From the NCBI GenBank assembly GCA_010014835.2, contig JAAAKB020268952.1:1-27928 (forward strand): a stretch of DNA of 27,928 nucleotides, written 5' to 3'. This document shows, in pieces, positions 1-8,944 of the stretch. A program made the translations under genes and the position numbers. Every line of letters begins with the position of its first letter. Positions within the stretch are counted from its first letter, which is position 1. The DNA comes from Apostichopus leukothele (Eukaryota > Echinodermata > Holothuroidea > Aspidochirotida > Stichopodidae). The notes under the pieces are model-generated. The model searched no databases. It was given only the letters and a program-made list of their open reading frames with translations, and was not told where the DNA came from.

Positions 1-903
1 TTTAATAATTCTAAAAATGGAAACTTATGTATATACAAATATAGTTAAAATGTTTTTAGTTCCCTTACCAAAGTTTCACAGAGGGAAGGGATGTTACCCC
101 TCCCCTGAATCCACTCTGCAGGATGGACATTAGCCAACACTTCTCTTCCCCACCCTTCCCCCTTCTCACCACCCAAAAAAGTTGCTACAACTCTGGCTAT
201 GGGCCTGACGTGCACTAATTTGGGGTTCTCTGAAAGACCTGAATGATAAAGTTGAAAGACATTGTTTTGGAGAAGTTCTCTCTTTGATAACAGAGGATGG
301 TCTAGTTGCAGTTGACAATCTTGTCCTTTGCACAGACATACAATAATTTGTGTATGTTATACGTATTGTATGTCTTATATATTGTATGTTATAAATTTCT
401 TATCGAGTTACCCTCACACATGGGCAGAACGTTTCTTTTTAACTGGCCCAGTTGTATGAATGTGACATCATCCTGATGTAGTAGAACATGCATTTTCTTG
501 ATTATGAGAGGCATTTGCCAATTAATGAAAACAGCCTTTGATGCTCTGAGAGAGTGGGATTAGGGGGGAGAGGAGGTGGGGCGGGGGCAATGAGGAGGGA
601 GGGTATCTATGAAATGAGTTTTTCATTATTTGTGCCAATCGTGTAGGACAAAGGAGCATCAACGCTTACTTCATTCAAGGTCATCTATGTTGTGCCCATT
701 TTCAAAGGCTACTAAACTTGACAGAAAGTTTTCAAAACAATGAAATGAACCAGCGAAACCGTTCGTAGACAATGAGATGGATTAAATTAGACGATTGAAT
801 GTTTCAGTGAAGGAATGAATGTACTTTCAGAATAGCAGTAGTAAAATGCTTGGTTTGACCACGACTGACCATTATTTTACTCTCTAGCATATTTGGTGTT
901 CAT
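1..903. other. Non-coding stretch with purine/pyrimidine-rich patches
   Basis: No supported gene. A C/T-rich patch at about 90-175 leads into TGGCTATGGGCCTGA at 194-208, which recurs with one mismatch at 5252-5266 behind another C-rich patch. A G-rich patch lies at 555-605. Confidence 0.5.
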
Positions 904-911
904 ACCCTAGT
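904..911 (+). repeat. Left target-site duplication of the hAT element
   Basis: ACCCTAGT directly abuts the CAGGGGCG end and is repeated exactly at the other end of the element. Confidence 0.8.
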
Positions 912-1250
912 CAGGGGCGCAACCACCGCTCCTGTAATGGAGGAGGGGTGGGCTAAGATGTTAAGTCACCCAGTGGAGGGGTCTAAGGGGGGAAAGGTGC
1001 CCCACTGCCCATATGAGAAATGTTGGTAAAATGGAAGGTGCTGTGATGCAAAATGGTGCTATACTTTGAAAAATGTTAGATGATGTTGAAGAATATTTGA
1101 CTGGTTAAGGTGGTACTGCATATACAATTATACATGTTATATATACAAAAGTAATGATTGTAGTATTCTGTCGGCTGGGGAGGGGGGCTGAATTTTTCTT
1201 TTGAAGGGGGGTGGCTAAGGCCCTCAGAAGTATATGTGGTTATGTCACTG
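912..1250. mobile_element. Non-autonomous hAT-type element (MITE), 339 bp
   Basis: The left end is CAGGGGCGCAACCAC (912-926). The right end is GTGGTTATGTCACTG (1236-1250), whose reverse complement CAGTGACATAACCAC matches the left end at 11 of 15 positions. It is flanked by a perfect 8-bp direct repeat ACCCTAGT at 904-911 and 1251-1258. An 8-bp target duplication with CAG-type terminal inverted repeats is the signature of the hAT superfamily. The 339-bp interior has no coding capacity, so it needs a transposase in trans. G-rich segments near the left (940-990) and right (1178-1213) parts are typical filler rather than genes. Confidence 0.82.
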
Positions 1251-1258
1251 ACCCTAGT
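1251..1258 (+). repeat. Right target-site duplication of the hAT element
   Basis: ACCCTAGT follows the right terminal repeat and is identical to 904-911. Confidence 0.8.
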
Positions 1259-2042
1259 TAAGGTTACCAGCCCTTTGAATTTGAAGTGTCTTCCGTATAT
1301 CACCTTGAAAGTAGTTTCAGTTTTGTTCTATTAGCAGACTTTTGGTGGCTCATGGCCTGCCAGCAAAATATATATGAGAATACAACATATATTTCAATAC
1401 AATTTACTTATTCAATTACTTTTTGAGTTTTAGTCATTATTTTTGTGTCCTTTTATTGTTTTTCATTTTTGAAGAATTTTATTAATTTTCAAGTCTATAC
1501 TACATAGCAATCTTTTCTCATCTTTTTATTTATTTTTTTTTAAATTATTTTTTATTATTTTAACTTTTGTCATAAGAAGGGAATTTTTTTTTTTTTTACT
1601 GAAGATTGATTCATTTTCATTTTACGGTTTTACAGTTTTAGGCTGGCATCACCTTTTTCTTTTATCACTTAATAGACTGAGATATATGGAAAGCTTTAAC
1701 ATGTTTGTCAGAGTAGTCAAGCACATCACACATTCCATAAACAAAGCATGCAGAGCGCAGTATGAATGAATTCATTGGCAGGTGGTGTTATACCAAGAAA
1801 TCATGTCCATTTGAAGAATTCTCAAGTTTCTGTTATGATGTTTTCCTGTGACTCTTTTGAAATTCAAATGATGCAAATACCACTAAAGCTCCTTTTGTTT
1901 ATCAGGAAATTACTCATTCTATTATTCATTCTAGTAACTTTTCAATTTCTTTGGCATTAACTGTGTTTACATCGCTGAGTGAGTGTTTTTTGTAAGATGC
2001 TAAAGTTTTTTTTTAATTGTGTGTGTGAGGGTGTGCGCGTAT
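1259..2042. other. AT-rich non-coding stretch
   Basis: Poly-T rich between about 1420 and 1600, including T-runs near 1530 and 1586. No gene, splice signal pair or structured repeat seen that I would support. Confidence 0.5.
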
Positions 2043-2061
2043 GTGTGTGTGTGTGTGTGTG
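2043..2061. repeat. (TG)n microsatellite
   Basis: An uninterrupted TG dinucleotide run, preceded by an imperfect TG-rich stretch from about 2019. Confidence 0.85.
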
Positions 2062-2660
2062 CCTCAGTGAGAAGTTACACACAGAACTGCCCTTTGGAAT
2101 ATTACAATTTAGATTCTGCTAACAAATAATGGAAAAAGAAAAAAATAATAATATTAGGTATTAAGGGTTTTCCCTATATTTTTTTGTCATTTGCTTTACC
2201 TTCAGGGAGTTGCTATAGCCTCAGGGAACATCACATGGTTAACATCGGGGATTATTATCATTACTAGTTTATAGGGCTAACTTTAGGGATTACTATTAGC
2301 ATCACTACATTACATGATGGAGTTGTTCACCCTGCTTTAATCTGGAAGTAGTGATTTTGTATCAGTGTTTTAATAAAGGACTCCGAAGACCTTTCAGCCG
2401 AGTTTGAACTTTGTTAGATTTCATTCCCCTGGTAGATCATGCTTATGCTTCCATGACATCACACACCTGTTTCCTTCAAGTTGATGCTCTTAGGATACAA
2501 AAAAACACTTCAAATTCCAACTTTCATTATCTTGAAGGACGGTAGGTAGGAATTTGAGTGTAAATTTTCGTCAGGATACCAAGAATGTAAGAGTACTACC
2601 CTGAGGACTATCCTTTCAAATAGAAACTATTTGTACAGTCGGGCCAGGTTGTACAACACT

Positions 2661-2719
2661 GGGTGAGGGGGGGGAGAGGGAGTGGGGGAGAGGGAGTGGG
2701 GGAGAGGGAGTGGGGGAGG
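2661..2719 (+). repeat. G-rich 14-bp minisatellite
   Basis: The unit GGGGGAGAGGGAGT repeats about three and a half times with almost no divergence. Runs of three to five G separated by short A/AGT linkers satisfy the simple G-quadruplex pattern on the + strand. The near-identity of the units suggests recent expansion or slippage. An open frame across it is only the translation of the repeat. Confidence 0.8.
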
Positions 2720-3423
2720 TTATACCTCTCTAATAATCTTCACAGCAGTTATTTTCACAAGGTTATGGTGTCGACACAGGTGGCAATTTCAACACCACTG
2801 AAGGTTTGTCTAACCATGGAGTCTGTTTTACCTCCATGGTCTAACCCCTACACCCCCATCCCGCTCCTGTTACTGGGATCCCTGCATGCTGTCAAGATAA
2901 ATTCCTTTAGGATGCTTTGAGCATTTTTCAATTTGTGGTCAATAATAATGACCAAGCGCCAGTAACGTCCACCATGATGGGATGAGCTCCTTTCGGATAC
3001 TTAGTAAGAAACGTCACACAGGGTAAAAACCCGACAGTATACCCTCCTGCTAGGCAAGGAACTATGATGCAGTTGCTTGGTCGTAATCCAAACAGCAATA
3101 GCACCCTGCGTGAGTAAGAAATGATTTCACCTCTATTCAACCCTCATAAAATGTATAGGATTCATTCGCGTCCTTCTCTCGTCATGTATGTAGTTCCGCA
3201 TAACGTCTCATGGTCATGGCGTCATATCATCTAGATAAAAGTTTTATCGACCACTTCCATCAGTTCCAAGAAGGTTTTATTTGATTTTTGTTTTCCTTCT
3301 ATCTCTTCTCTCGTTTTCTCAAAGTGTAACTGCCAAATTTCAAATGCCCTCCACCGATATTGATTGACCCTTATTTAGAGAGATTTATAAGTTATCGCGC
3401 CCAGATGCTGCTGCATGCCTTCG

Positions 3424-3444
3424 CTCCGCCCATTCTCCGCCCCG
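3424..3444 (-). promoter_or_regulatory. Tandem GC-box-like sites
   Basis: Two CTCCGCCC words lie 11 bp apart in a locally GC-richer patch (about 3395-3450) of otherwise AT-rich DNA. CCGCCC is the complement of the core recognised by Sp/KLF zinc-finger proteins. TTTATAA sits at 3384-3390. A promoter is possible but no associated exon is visible, so this is a weak regulatory call. Confidence 0.25.
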
Positions 3445-4191
3445 CTGGAAACTCATCTCAACTCAGGGATCATCTGAACAAATACAACAGAAACTAGACA
3501 GTCGGTGCTGCTCTTTTCACAATATCATCGGACATATAGGTTTCCGTACAAAAAGCTACTGACGGAAAATCGTGTTTAATGTTTCATTACTAACGTTGTG
3601 TGTGGTGTAATGAAGTTTCACGCTATACTAGCTATTGTGATTATTCATGCGTGCATACAGCTTGGATAAGGCTTTTTCTACACTCGTTCGTTACAAAGGC
3701 TTCTTCTTTTCGTATAAACATGGAACAAATCTAGTGATATTTGTGCTATGTATAATGAACACTTCTCATTGATAAAAATAAAAAATTAAGGTACTTGCAG
3801 CGTTTTGATATTTGGGGTGATAATGCCATTAACAATGACATTAATGGACATTTCCCTTCACCGGGTATAATGAACAAATTAATACAATTAATATCCATTC
3901 TCTTCCATATGCTATGCCCAGGAATAAATCAAGTTGTGAATTTAACTAAACCGTTTGCTTTCGAAGGACATTCTACCTTTAACTTATATAATACAGACTT
4001 ACATATACTTATTTTGTAAATTAGAGGTAGCCGCATAAACATGCAGTACGGTTATAATCAGGACTTATTTTCATTCGGTTCCAGACAGTTTAAAGTAATG
4101 AGATGATGATATATCCTATATCTACTATACGTATATACAAGATCGAGTTACATCAATAATAATCTGTGTATACTCATTCTCACAACAGATA

Positions 4192-4209
4192 AAGAGAGAG
4201 AGAGAGAGA
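4192..4209. repeat. (AG)n microsatellite
   Basis: An uninterrupted AG dinucleotide run, short. Confidence 0.8.
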
Positions 4210-4602
4210 TCAGACGCTATAAAAGCCTATAAAAGCCAGTGTATTTTGAAATTCACTTGGACACTGAGGGTTTAAACGTTTGTTCACGTTATAGCTTTAG
4301 GGGGTCTGTCCATATTGAAACGATTATACTTCCTCTCTAAGATCAACGTGAAAATATCTAAATACGTAATTGGACGCTCAGCGCTAGTTTCCCAGAATTA
4401 AAGACAGTGCCCTTTAAACTCTTCCAGCAAAATCATGCTGAGATGGTTGTGCTTCAGAAATTCCGATATAGTTATCTTAAACTTTGTCCGTGTGCTTAGT
4501 TTAAGGTCATAGGTGAAAGTGTCCCCATTGCTAAATATAATTGCTAGTTAGAAGGCTAAACACAGCAGCCCCTCCTGTTTCTTGGGAATTTGAGCCGTTG
4601 TG

Positions 4603-4616
4603 GTTGCCATAGCAAC
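4603..4616. promoter_or_regulatory. RFX-type X-box motif
   Basis: GTTGCC-AT-AGCAAC fits the X-box consensus GTNRCC, 0-3 bases, RGYAAC at every defined position and differs by one base from the ideal imperfect palindrome GTTGCCATGGCAAC. In animals this element binds RFX winged-helix factors, which switch on ciliary genes, usually from within a few hundred bp of the start codon. Here an ATG begins immediately after it, at 4617. The match is seen directly; in vivo use is inferred. Confidence 0.55.
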
Positions 4617-4700
4617 ATGGCATTCGAAGTCGGTCTCATTGTCAAGGCTTTCAAGTGGAAGCCTCATCTTTTTGGGATTCTCTTACCGACGTATAGTTGA
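4617..4700 (+). CDS. Small candidate ORF or first-exon fragment after the X-box (27 aa)
   Basis: ATGGCATTCG opens a 27-codon frame that starts MAFEVGLIVKAFKWKPHLFG and ends ILLPTYS before a TGA. The ATG has A at -3 and G at +4, a strong initiation context, and directly follows the X-box. It may be a short peptide or the start of a spliced gene (a GTATAG donor-like word lies at 4691-4696), but no downstream partner exon was found. I recognise no family. Chance is a serious alternative for an ORF of this length. Confidence 0.2.
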   Translation: MAFEVGLIVKAFKWKPHLFGILLPTYS

Positions 4701-5004
4701 CATCTGTTATTGTGTTTTGTCGTCAAAGTCATATTGTGAAACTTTGTACAAGCTTTCACATGTGTAAGTTTTCCGCATTAGCCTAGGGCCTATATGCATG
4801 ATATTATATGTTTGCTTCATCGACTCACATTGTAAACTATGTTGCGGATAATTTCTTACAAATGTTCGTTTACTTCTTCTATTCGCCTCTAAATATCGTC
4901 GGTACTATTGCTAATGTGCTATATCATTCGGGCATCTTAACAAAACAAAAAAAAAAGGGGGAGGGGGTCCTTATCTCACTACGGAGGATTGGAAGGAAGG
5001 GGAC

Positions 5005-5275
5005 ATGCCCGTAGTCAGGCCTGCGTCAGAGAGTCGTTCCCCCCACTCTATGCAGACTACTGAGCCACCCACCCCCCCCCCCCTCACCATCAGTTCCACA
5101 ATCGTGTGTACACAATCTTATCCAGGGCATGAGTATTGCGCCTCTTGCAACCTCCTAAAATTGTTGGTGTCCCTCCTAGAAATTGTTGGTGCCCCTCCTT
5201 TATTTGTTGATGCCCCCTCCTTAAATTGTTGCCCCTCAAACTCAGAATTCATGGCTATGAGCCTGAGTAAGTAGG
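5005..5275. repeat. C-rich repetitive patch, possible decayed transposon
   Basis: The patch begins near GTAGTCAGGCCTG and ends in TGGCTATGAGCCTGAG. Reverse-complementing the right end gives CTCAGGCTCATAGCC, so both outer edges carry a CAGGC-type end, but no matching target duplication was found. It contains a 12-C run (5072-5083) and a 22-bp minisatellite. The right-end 15-mer recurs with one mismatch at 194-208, behind another C-rich tract, supporting a dispersed element. Confidence 0.4.
5151..5237 (+). repeat. 22-bp minisatellite, four units
   Basis: Units start at 5151, 5172, 5194 and 5216. Each begins CCTCCT, then an A/T-rich block and (A)TTTGTTG or ATTGTTG, and ends in a G/T/C-rich segment such as GTGCC. 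The units have diverged by several substitutions. Confidence 0.75.
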
Positions 5276-7283
5276 AGAGAAAACTGAGAGGTAAAGAAAG
5301 CAGCTACAAAATGAAATAAGAATTTTAGAACAATTTTAAAAACGATAAGCTGGAAACTTTGTCACAGTGATCAATCCTTATTTGTGAGTTTTTGGTTTTA
5401 TATGGTCCTTAACTGTTCAATAACAAATTCTCTGTAAATCTCCAGCGAAAATTGATAAATGTATTCTTGCCAACATGACCCATCCGTTGGAGAAGAATGG
5501 TACATAAAGACGCCGACATTGAACATTTATCTGAAGAAAAAAAAACATTCTGGTCTGAATCGGGCAGCCTATAACAATTACCCACTATGTACATTGCTTT
5601 CCCAATTCCGATGCCACGTATAACAACTTGAGTACTACTCACGGTACTCCCACCTCAACCCACCTCCCACCTCATCCATTCCATGTTGATTCCGTAATAC
5701 GGGTCACTTAATAGAAACTATGTTTAGAAATCCATCTTCAGAATGTTTTATAGTCACGCCAGAAAGAAAAGTTCCCAAACTTTATGGTCGGTAAAAAAAA
5801 GGAAGTATTTGCTAAAGATCCTCAACTACATTCATTTCTGAATCCCGCCAAAAAGGCCGCCAAATTTCAACAGTCTGAGTCAACCGTCAAAAAATATTTT
5901 AGGTGAAGGTCCATCGAAGGCCATGATAAATGTTTTTCCTTTAGTTGTGCGTGTATAATGTGATTATCTGTACATATATATATATATGTGTGGGGGGGGG
6001 GGGGTACGTGTGTGTGTGTTACTCAACTTTTTGTATGAGTGGACAAGGAAAGGACTAACCGTTGAAGAGTGGTGACCATGTTAACCCATAGATGTAATTT
6101 ATAATCGAGATGAAATATCTATAAGTTCAATGCATTAACATGATAGGCTATTATATGGACCAATGCTATGGACCCTCTCCCAGAAAGTAGTACTTACTAT
6201 AGCCAGAACGTTTCATTAAAAATAATGACAGCAATAATTTCCTTCCCGATTCTTGCAGAGCGTGTCATGATTAGTCCTGTCCATGTCTACATTTTCGAAG
6301 TACATTTCTATATAATTTATCTTATTGGAGAGTATGATGTCCCCACCCCCCTCCCCTCCCCAAGTGAATGTTCAGGTGTATGTTGTCACCCATGTAATAC
6401 GTAACCCTCTTAACAATACGTTCAAATTGTATAGAGAGAACATGTAAATGACCCTGACAAACGCATCATAGCAATTCCAACACTCGTAGTGGGTCACCTT
6501 TATTTTAGCACGTGCCCCACGTACCCCAAAGTGGTTTCCAAAATGCAGAGATCTCGACACAGGGCTTGAGATGAAGATTGAGTGAACAGATGTGATACCT
6601 ACAGTGGTTTTGAGCTCACTGGGCGACACCACACCCCCGTGAAAACCATAGCTCCGACAACTATTGTGGGACCGGGCCCCGACCCCGGCCCAGTTCCCTG
6701 CCCCAGTTTCAGGAACCCGAAAAGTTTATATCACGTGATGAAACAACTGTTTCTGGTGTCTTTTGTCGTTACTTTTGTTCTTTTCTCTATCTTCAAAACT
6801 TAACAGGGTATCACCATAGATGTAAAATAGTATATAAATATACTTCCTTTAAATAAAATCTATGCCTACGTGACGGTCACATAAATTTCGAGACACAGGA
6901 AAAAGAATAAAAGAACGCTTGTGCCTTATATGTTTACTCTTCATGATATGACCGTATTTCACACTTTAACAACGTATTTGCTTTGCAAACTTCACGCACA
7001 AATGGAATTGAATGACAAGTCTCTTCTCTGCTAGGCAGAAAAAAATATTTCACGCCTAGTGAACCGAGAGCATTTTCCCCAACCCTTGTACCAAATAGAC
7101 TCTTCCAGTTTTCTTTTCGTGTGGAGTAAGTTGTGTCAGTACAACGATTCGAATTATCTTGCCAGTAGCGCAAGCAAAAGTTTTCGGTTTTAGGCTTAGT
7201 ATTCGATCCTTAATGGAGAATTGAAAGAAAATTTATACCCAAAAGAGAAATATACAACAAGAAGGAGCTTTGGCGTATCGAGA
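5276..7283. other. Upstream non-coding stretch of the secreted-protein gene
   Basis: No gene supported. It contains a (TA)n/G-run/(TG)n compound repeat at 5971-6019, a GC-rich patch at 6659-6705 unlike its surroundings, and short open frames on both strands without splice or codon support. An open frame on the minus strand at 6934-7173 was examined and not accepted. Confidence 0.4.
5971..6019. repeat. Compound simple repeat: (TA)n, 13-G run, (TG)n
   Basis: A TA run, then TGTG, a run of 13 G (5992-6004), TAC and a TG run. Confidence 0.85.
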
Positions 7284-7318
7284 TATAATTATAAGTACTG
7301 AAAATCGTAGGATTTTCA
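7284..7318 (+). promoter_or_regulatory. Putative TATA/initiator core promoter of the secreted-protein gene
   Basis: An AT-rich TATA-like word, TATAATTATAAG, starts at 7284. About 32-34 bp downstream is an initiator-like TTTTCATCAC with its A at 7318, which is the usual TATA-to-start distance. A start at 7318 would give a short 5' leader of about 41 nt before the ATG at 7359. This is a positional inference from the motifs; in such AT-rich DNA a TATA-like word alone means little, and its support is the spacing to a convincing signal-peptide exon. Confidence 0.4.
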
Positions 7319-7358
7319 TCACTTTACACCAGATAGTTTTCAACCAATTTTGTACGCA

Positions 7359-7431
7359 ATGAAGGTGCTGGGAGCAGTGGTTGTTCTCGTGTTGTGTTTA
7401 CACGGAACTAACGCGTTGGATGTTGGATTCA
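7359..7431 (+). CDS. First coding exon of a secreted protein (signal peptide), partial gene
   Basis: The exon encodes MKVLGAVVVLVLCLHGTNA followed by LDVGF. The first 19 residues form a textbook secretory signal peptide: Lys2, a hydrophobic core VLGAVVVLVLCL, then HGTNA, with small/neutral residues at -3 (Thr) and -1 (Ala), so cleavage is expected after Ala19. The ATG has G at -3. The coding sequence stops at CA|GTAAGTG, a near-consensus 5' splice site, leaving the reading frame in phase 1 (one base of codon 25). It is 73 nt long. The next in-phase exon is proposed at 22038. A TATA/initiator pair lies 41-75 bp upstream. The product is inferred to enter the secretory pathway. The family cannot be told from this exon, and the exon is too short to be listed by ordinary ORF length cut-offs. 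Confidence 0.7.
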
Positions 7432-8042
7432 GTAAGTGAAATTATATTACTTCTCCTAAACAATTATGTTCAGACTATAATACAGTCGCATTCCTATTAA
7501 TATCATAAGAAGGTGAAGGGAAGAACATTCACACCAATCGTTGATAGAAGAAGTGTGTACTTAAAAATAAAAATAACCTAGTATATAGATTTGCTAAAGC
7601 GTAAAGAAATTGTTGATGATGAACGTTTGGGCCCTTTGTCCCTACATTGTAATAGACTTGGCATATGATAGCCCAAGTTTACCATGTTTGTAGATGTAAC
7701 CATTAGAAAATGTATCGTTTATAAAAAATCATCCAAAACCGCCATTTTGTTTGATAATAAAGACTAGAGCCTACACTTGTTTTCACCATTTGGATATACT
7801 GTTAGGTAGCCACACAAAAAAGACAGCTTTCAGTTGGTTTTAATTTTAAAAGGCGGTCACGGATCGGTAGGCTTGAAAGTCTTTCGAGGTCAGAAGGACA
7901 AATTTATATTGAAATGAACAGGGCCATTATCCTGTGTGACTAGACCCCAACGGTATTTCGAGAGGTTTTGTTTGCTGGTCGACTAAACATGATTAACAAT
8001 TGATGCCTTTTATGACGCTTACCTATTGATTTTTTCTTTGAA

Positions 8043-8091
8043 TGGGCGGGGCTTGTGTATTGTCGTTCTGATTCAGTACTGAGCTCCGCCC
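8043..8091. repeat. GC-rich inverted repeat with GC-box cores
   Basis: GGGCGGGGCT (8044-8053) and AGCTCCGCCC (8082-8091) are inverted copies with one mismatch, separated by 28 bp that include the palindrome CAGTACTG. Both arms contain the GGGCGG core bound by Sp/KLF factors. A TGACGTAA word (cAMP-response-element-like) follows at 8111-8118. It may be a small regulatory cluster inside intron 1 or a tiny inverted-repeat insertion. Confidence 0.35.
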
Positions 8092-8905
8092 GGTACTATT
8101 TTCAATCCGATGACGTAATTTAAGGATGATAGGAACACTTTTTGTACGTGACTAACAGATGTATTCGTGCTTAGTTGTTTTCGTAAAAGGTAAAAAAAAA
8201 GCTTATAAATTTACTATGCTGATATGATATAACCCATTTTGAAACACACGATCTGGAAAATGTTTAAAATTTCAGTTACTTTTATACAAAGTCTGTCTTG
8301 CCAGAATAAATAGAAAATCCCACCTAGCTTAGAGGCTACATGAACCAACCTAATAGAAAAATAATGTAGCATAACTTCGGTGTTTCGTCACTAATTTCGG
8401 CATAAAATAACGTAGGATAATACTTAGCTACAGAGATTATCAAATGGACAAGTGTGCAGTGCAACTGCGTAATTAATAAAAGAAGTGTTTCCTTTAATTC
8501 TGAGATAGTTTCTTTAGCATTTATATTGTAAGTTATGCAATAGTTATATACCTCAAACTATAGCTATGCAAAATGTAGAGCACTGAATAATTCCCTGTTT
8601 GCTATGCTTGTCAGCCACAGCAAATCCATTACACTACTGATTTCGGTGAACATTGTAAAAAAGATTCCATTATTGTAAGGTGCAAAATTATAAGCAAAAT
8701 CGTATTTGCATTTTCAAGAAGATGTCAACCCAGAAATGAAATTTAGGCAAAATTATTTTGGCCACAGTTTGAAATATATACATGTGTGAAAAAAATTATT
8801 GATTTCCAGGATACTTTCAATGTAAATTTCAGTTCATGCAGTTTATTTTTAGGATTTCTATGTAATTGTCATAATTATTCTCATAGAAAACCCACTTGTC
8901 ATTTA

Positions 8906-8944
8906 GCCTCTGAAGAAGATCCTGCTAGGATCGAAACGTCAGGC
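8906..8944 (+). ncRNA. Hammerhead-ribozyme-like motif (retroelement-type)
   Basis: In order: GCCT (8906-8909, stem I 5' strand), CTGAAGA (8910-8916, matching the conserved CUGANGA core), an extra A, GATCCT / GCT loop / AGGATC (8918-8932, a perfect 6-bp stem II), GAAA (8933-8936), then C-G-T-C with GTC at 8938-8940 where cleavage would occur, and AGGC (8941-8944) pairing with GCCT to close stem I. Stem III would be only AC/GU with no loop, as in minimal type I hammerheads thought to act as dimers; such motifs are known in Penelope-like retroelements and retrozymes. The extra A between core and stem II departs from the strict consensus, so it may be a degenerate or inactive copy. Confidence 0.42.

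Larger units (their letters stand above)
2720..4602. other. Non-coding stretch upstream of the X-box
   Basis: No supported gene. It contains a perfect GATAAAA/TTTTATC small palindrome at 3234-3248, the GC-box patch at 3424-3444 and an (AG)n run at 4192-4209. A donor-like GTGAGTAAG near 3111 has no open exon attached to it. Confidence 0.45.

Noticed and set aside
2928-3140. 70-codon minus-strand frame with a hydrophobic middle
   Set aside because: No family match recognised and no acceptor/donor pair in phase; the GTGAGTAAG nearby is on the other strand and has stops upstream in the frames checked.
5005-5275. Complete hAT element with CAGGC ends
   Set aside because: No matching 8-bp duplication at the edges, so only a repeat patch is reported.
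6934-7173. 79-codon open frame on the minus strand just upstream of the promoter
   Set aside because: Composition looks protein-like but there is no recognised domain, no promoter or splice context, and this length is expected by chance in six frames of 28 kb.
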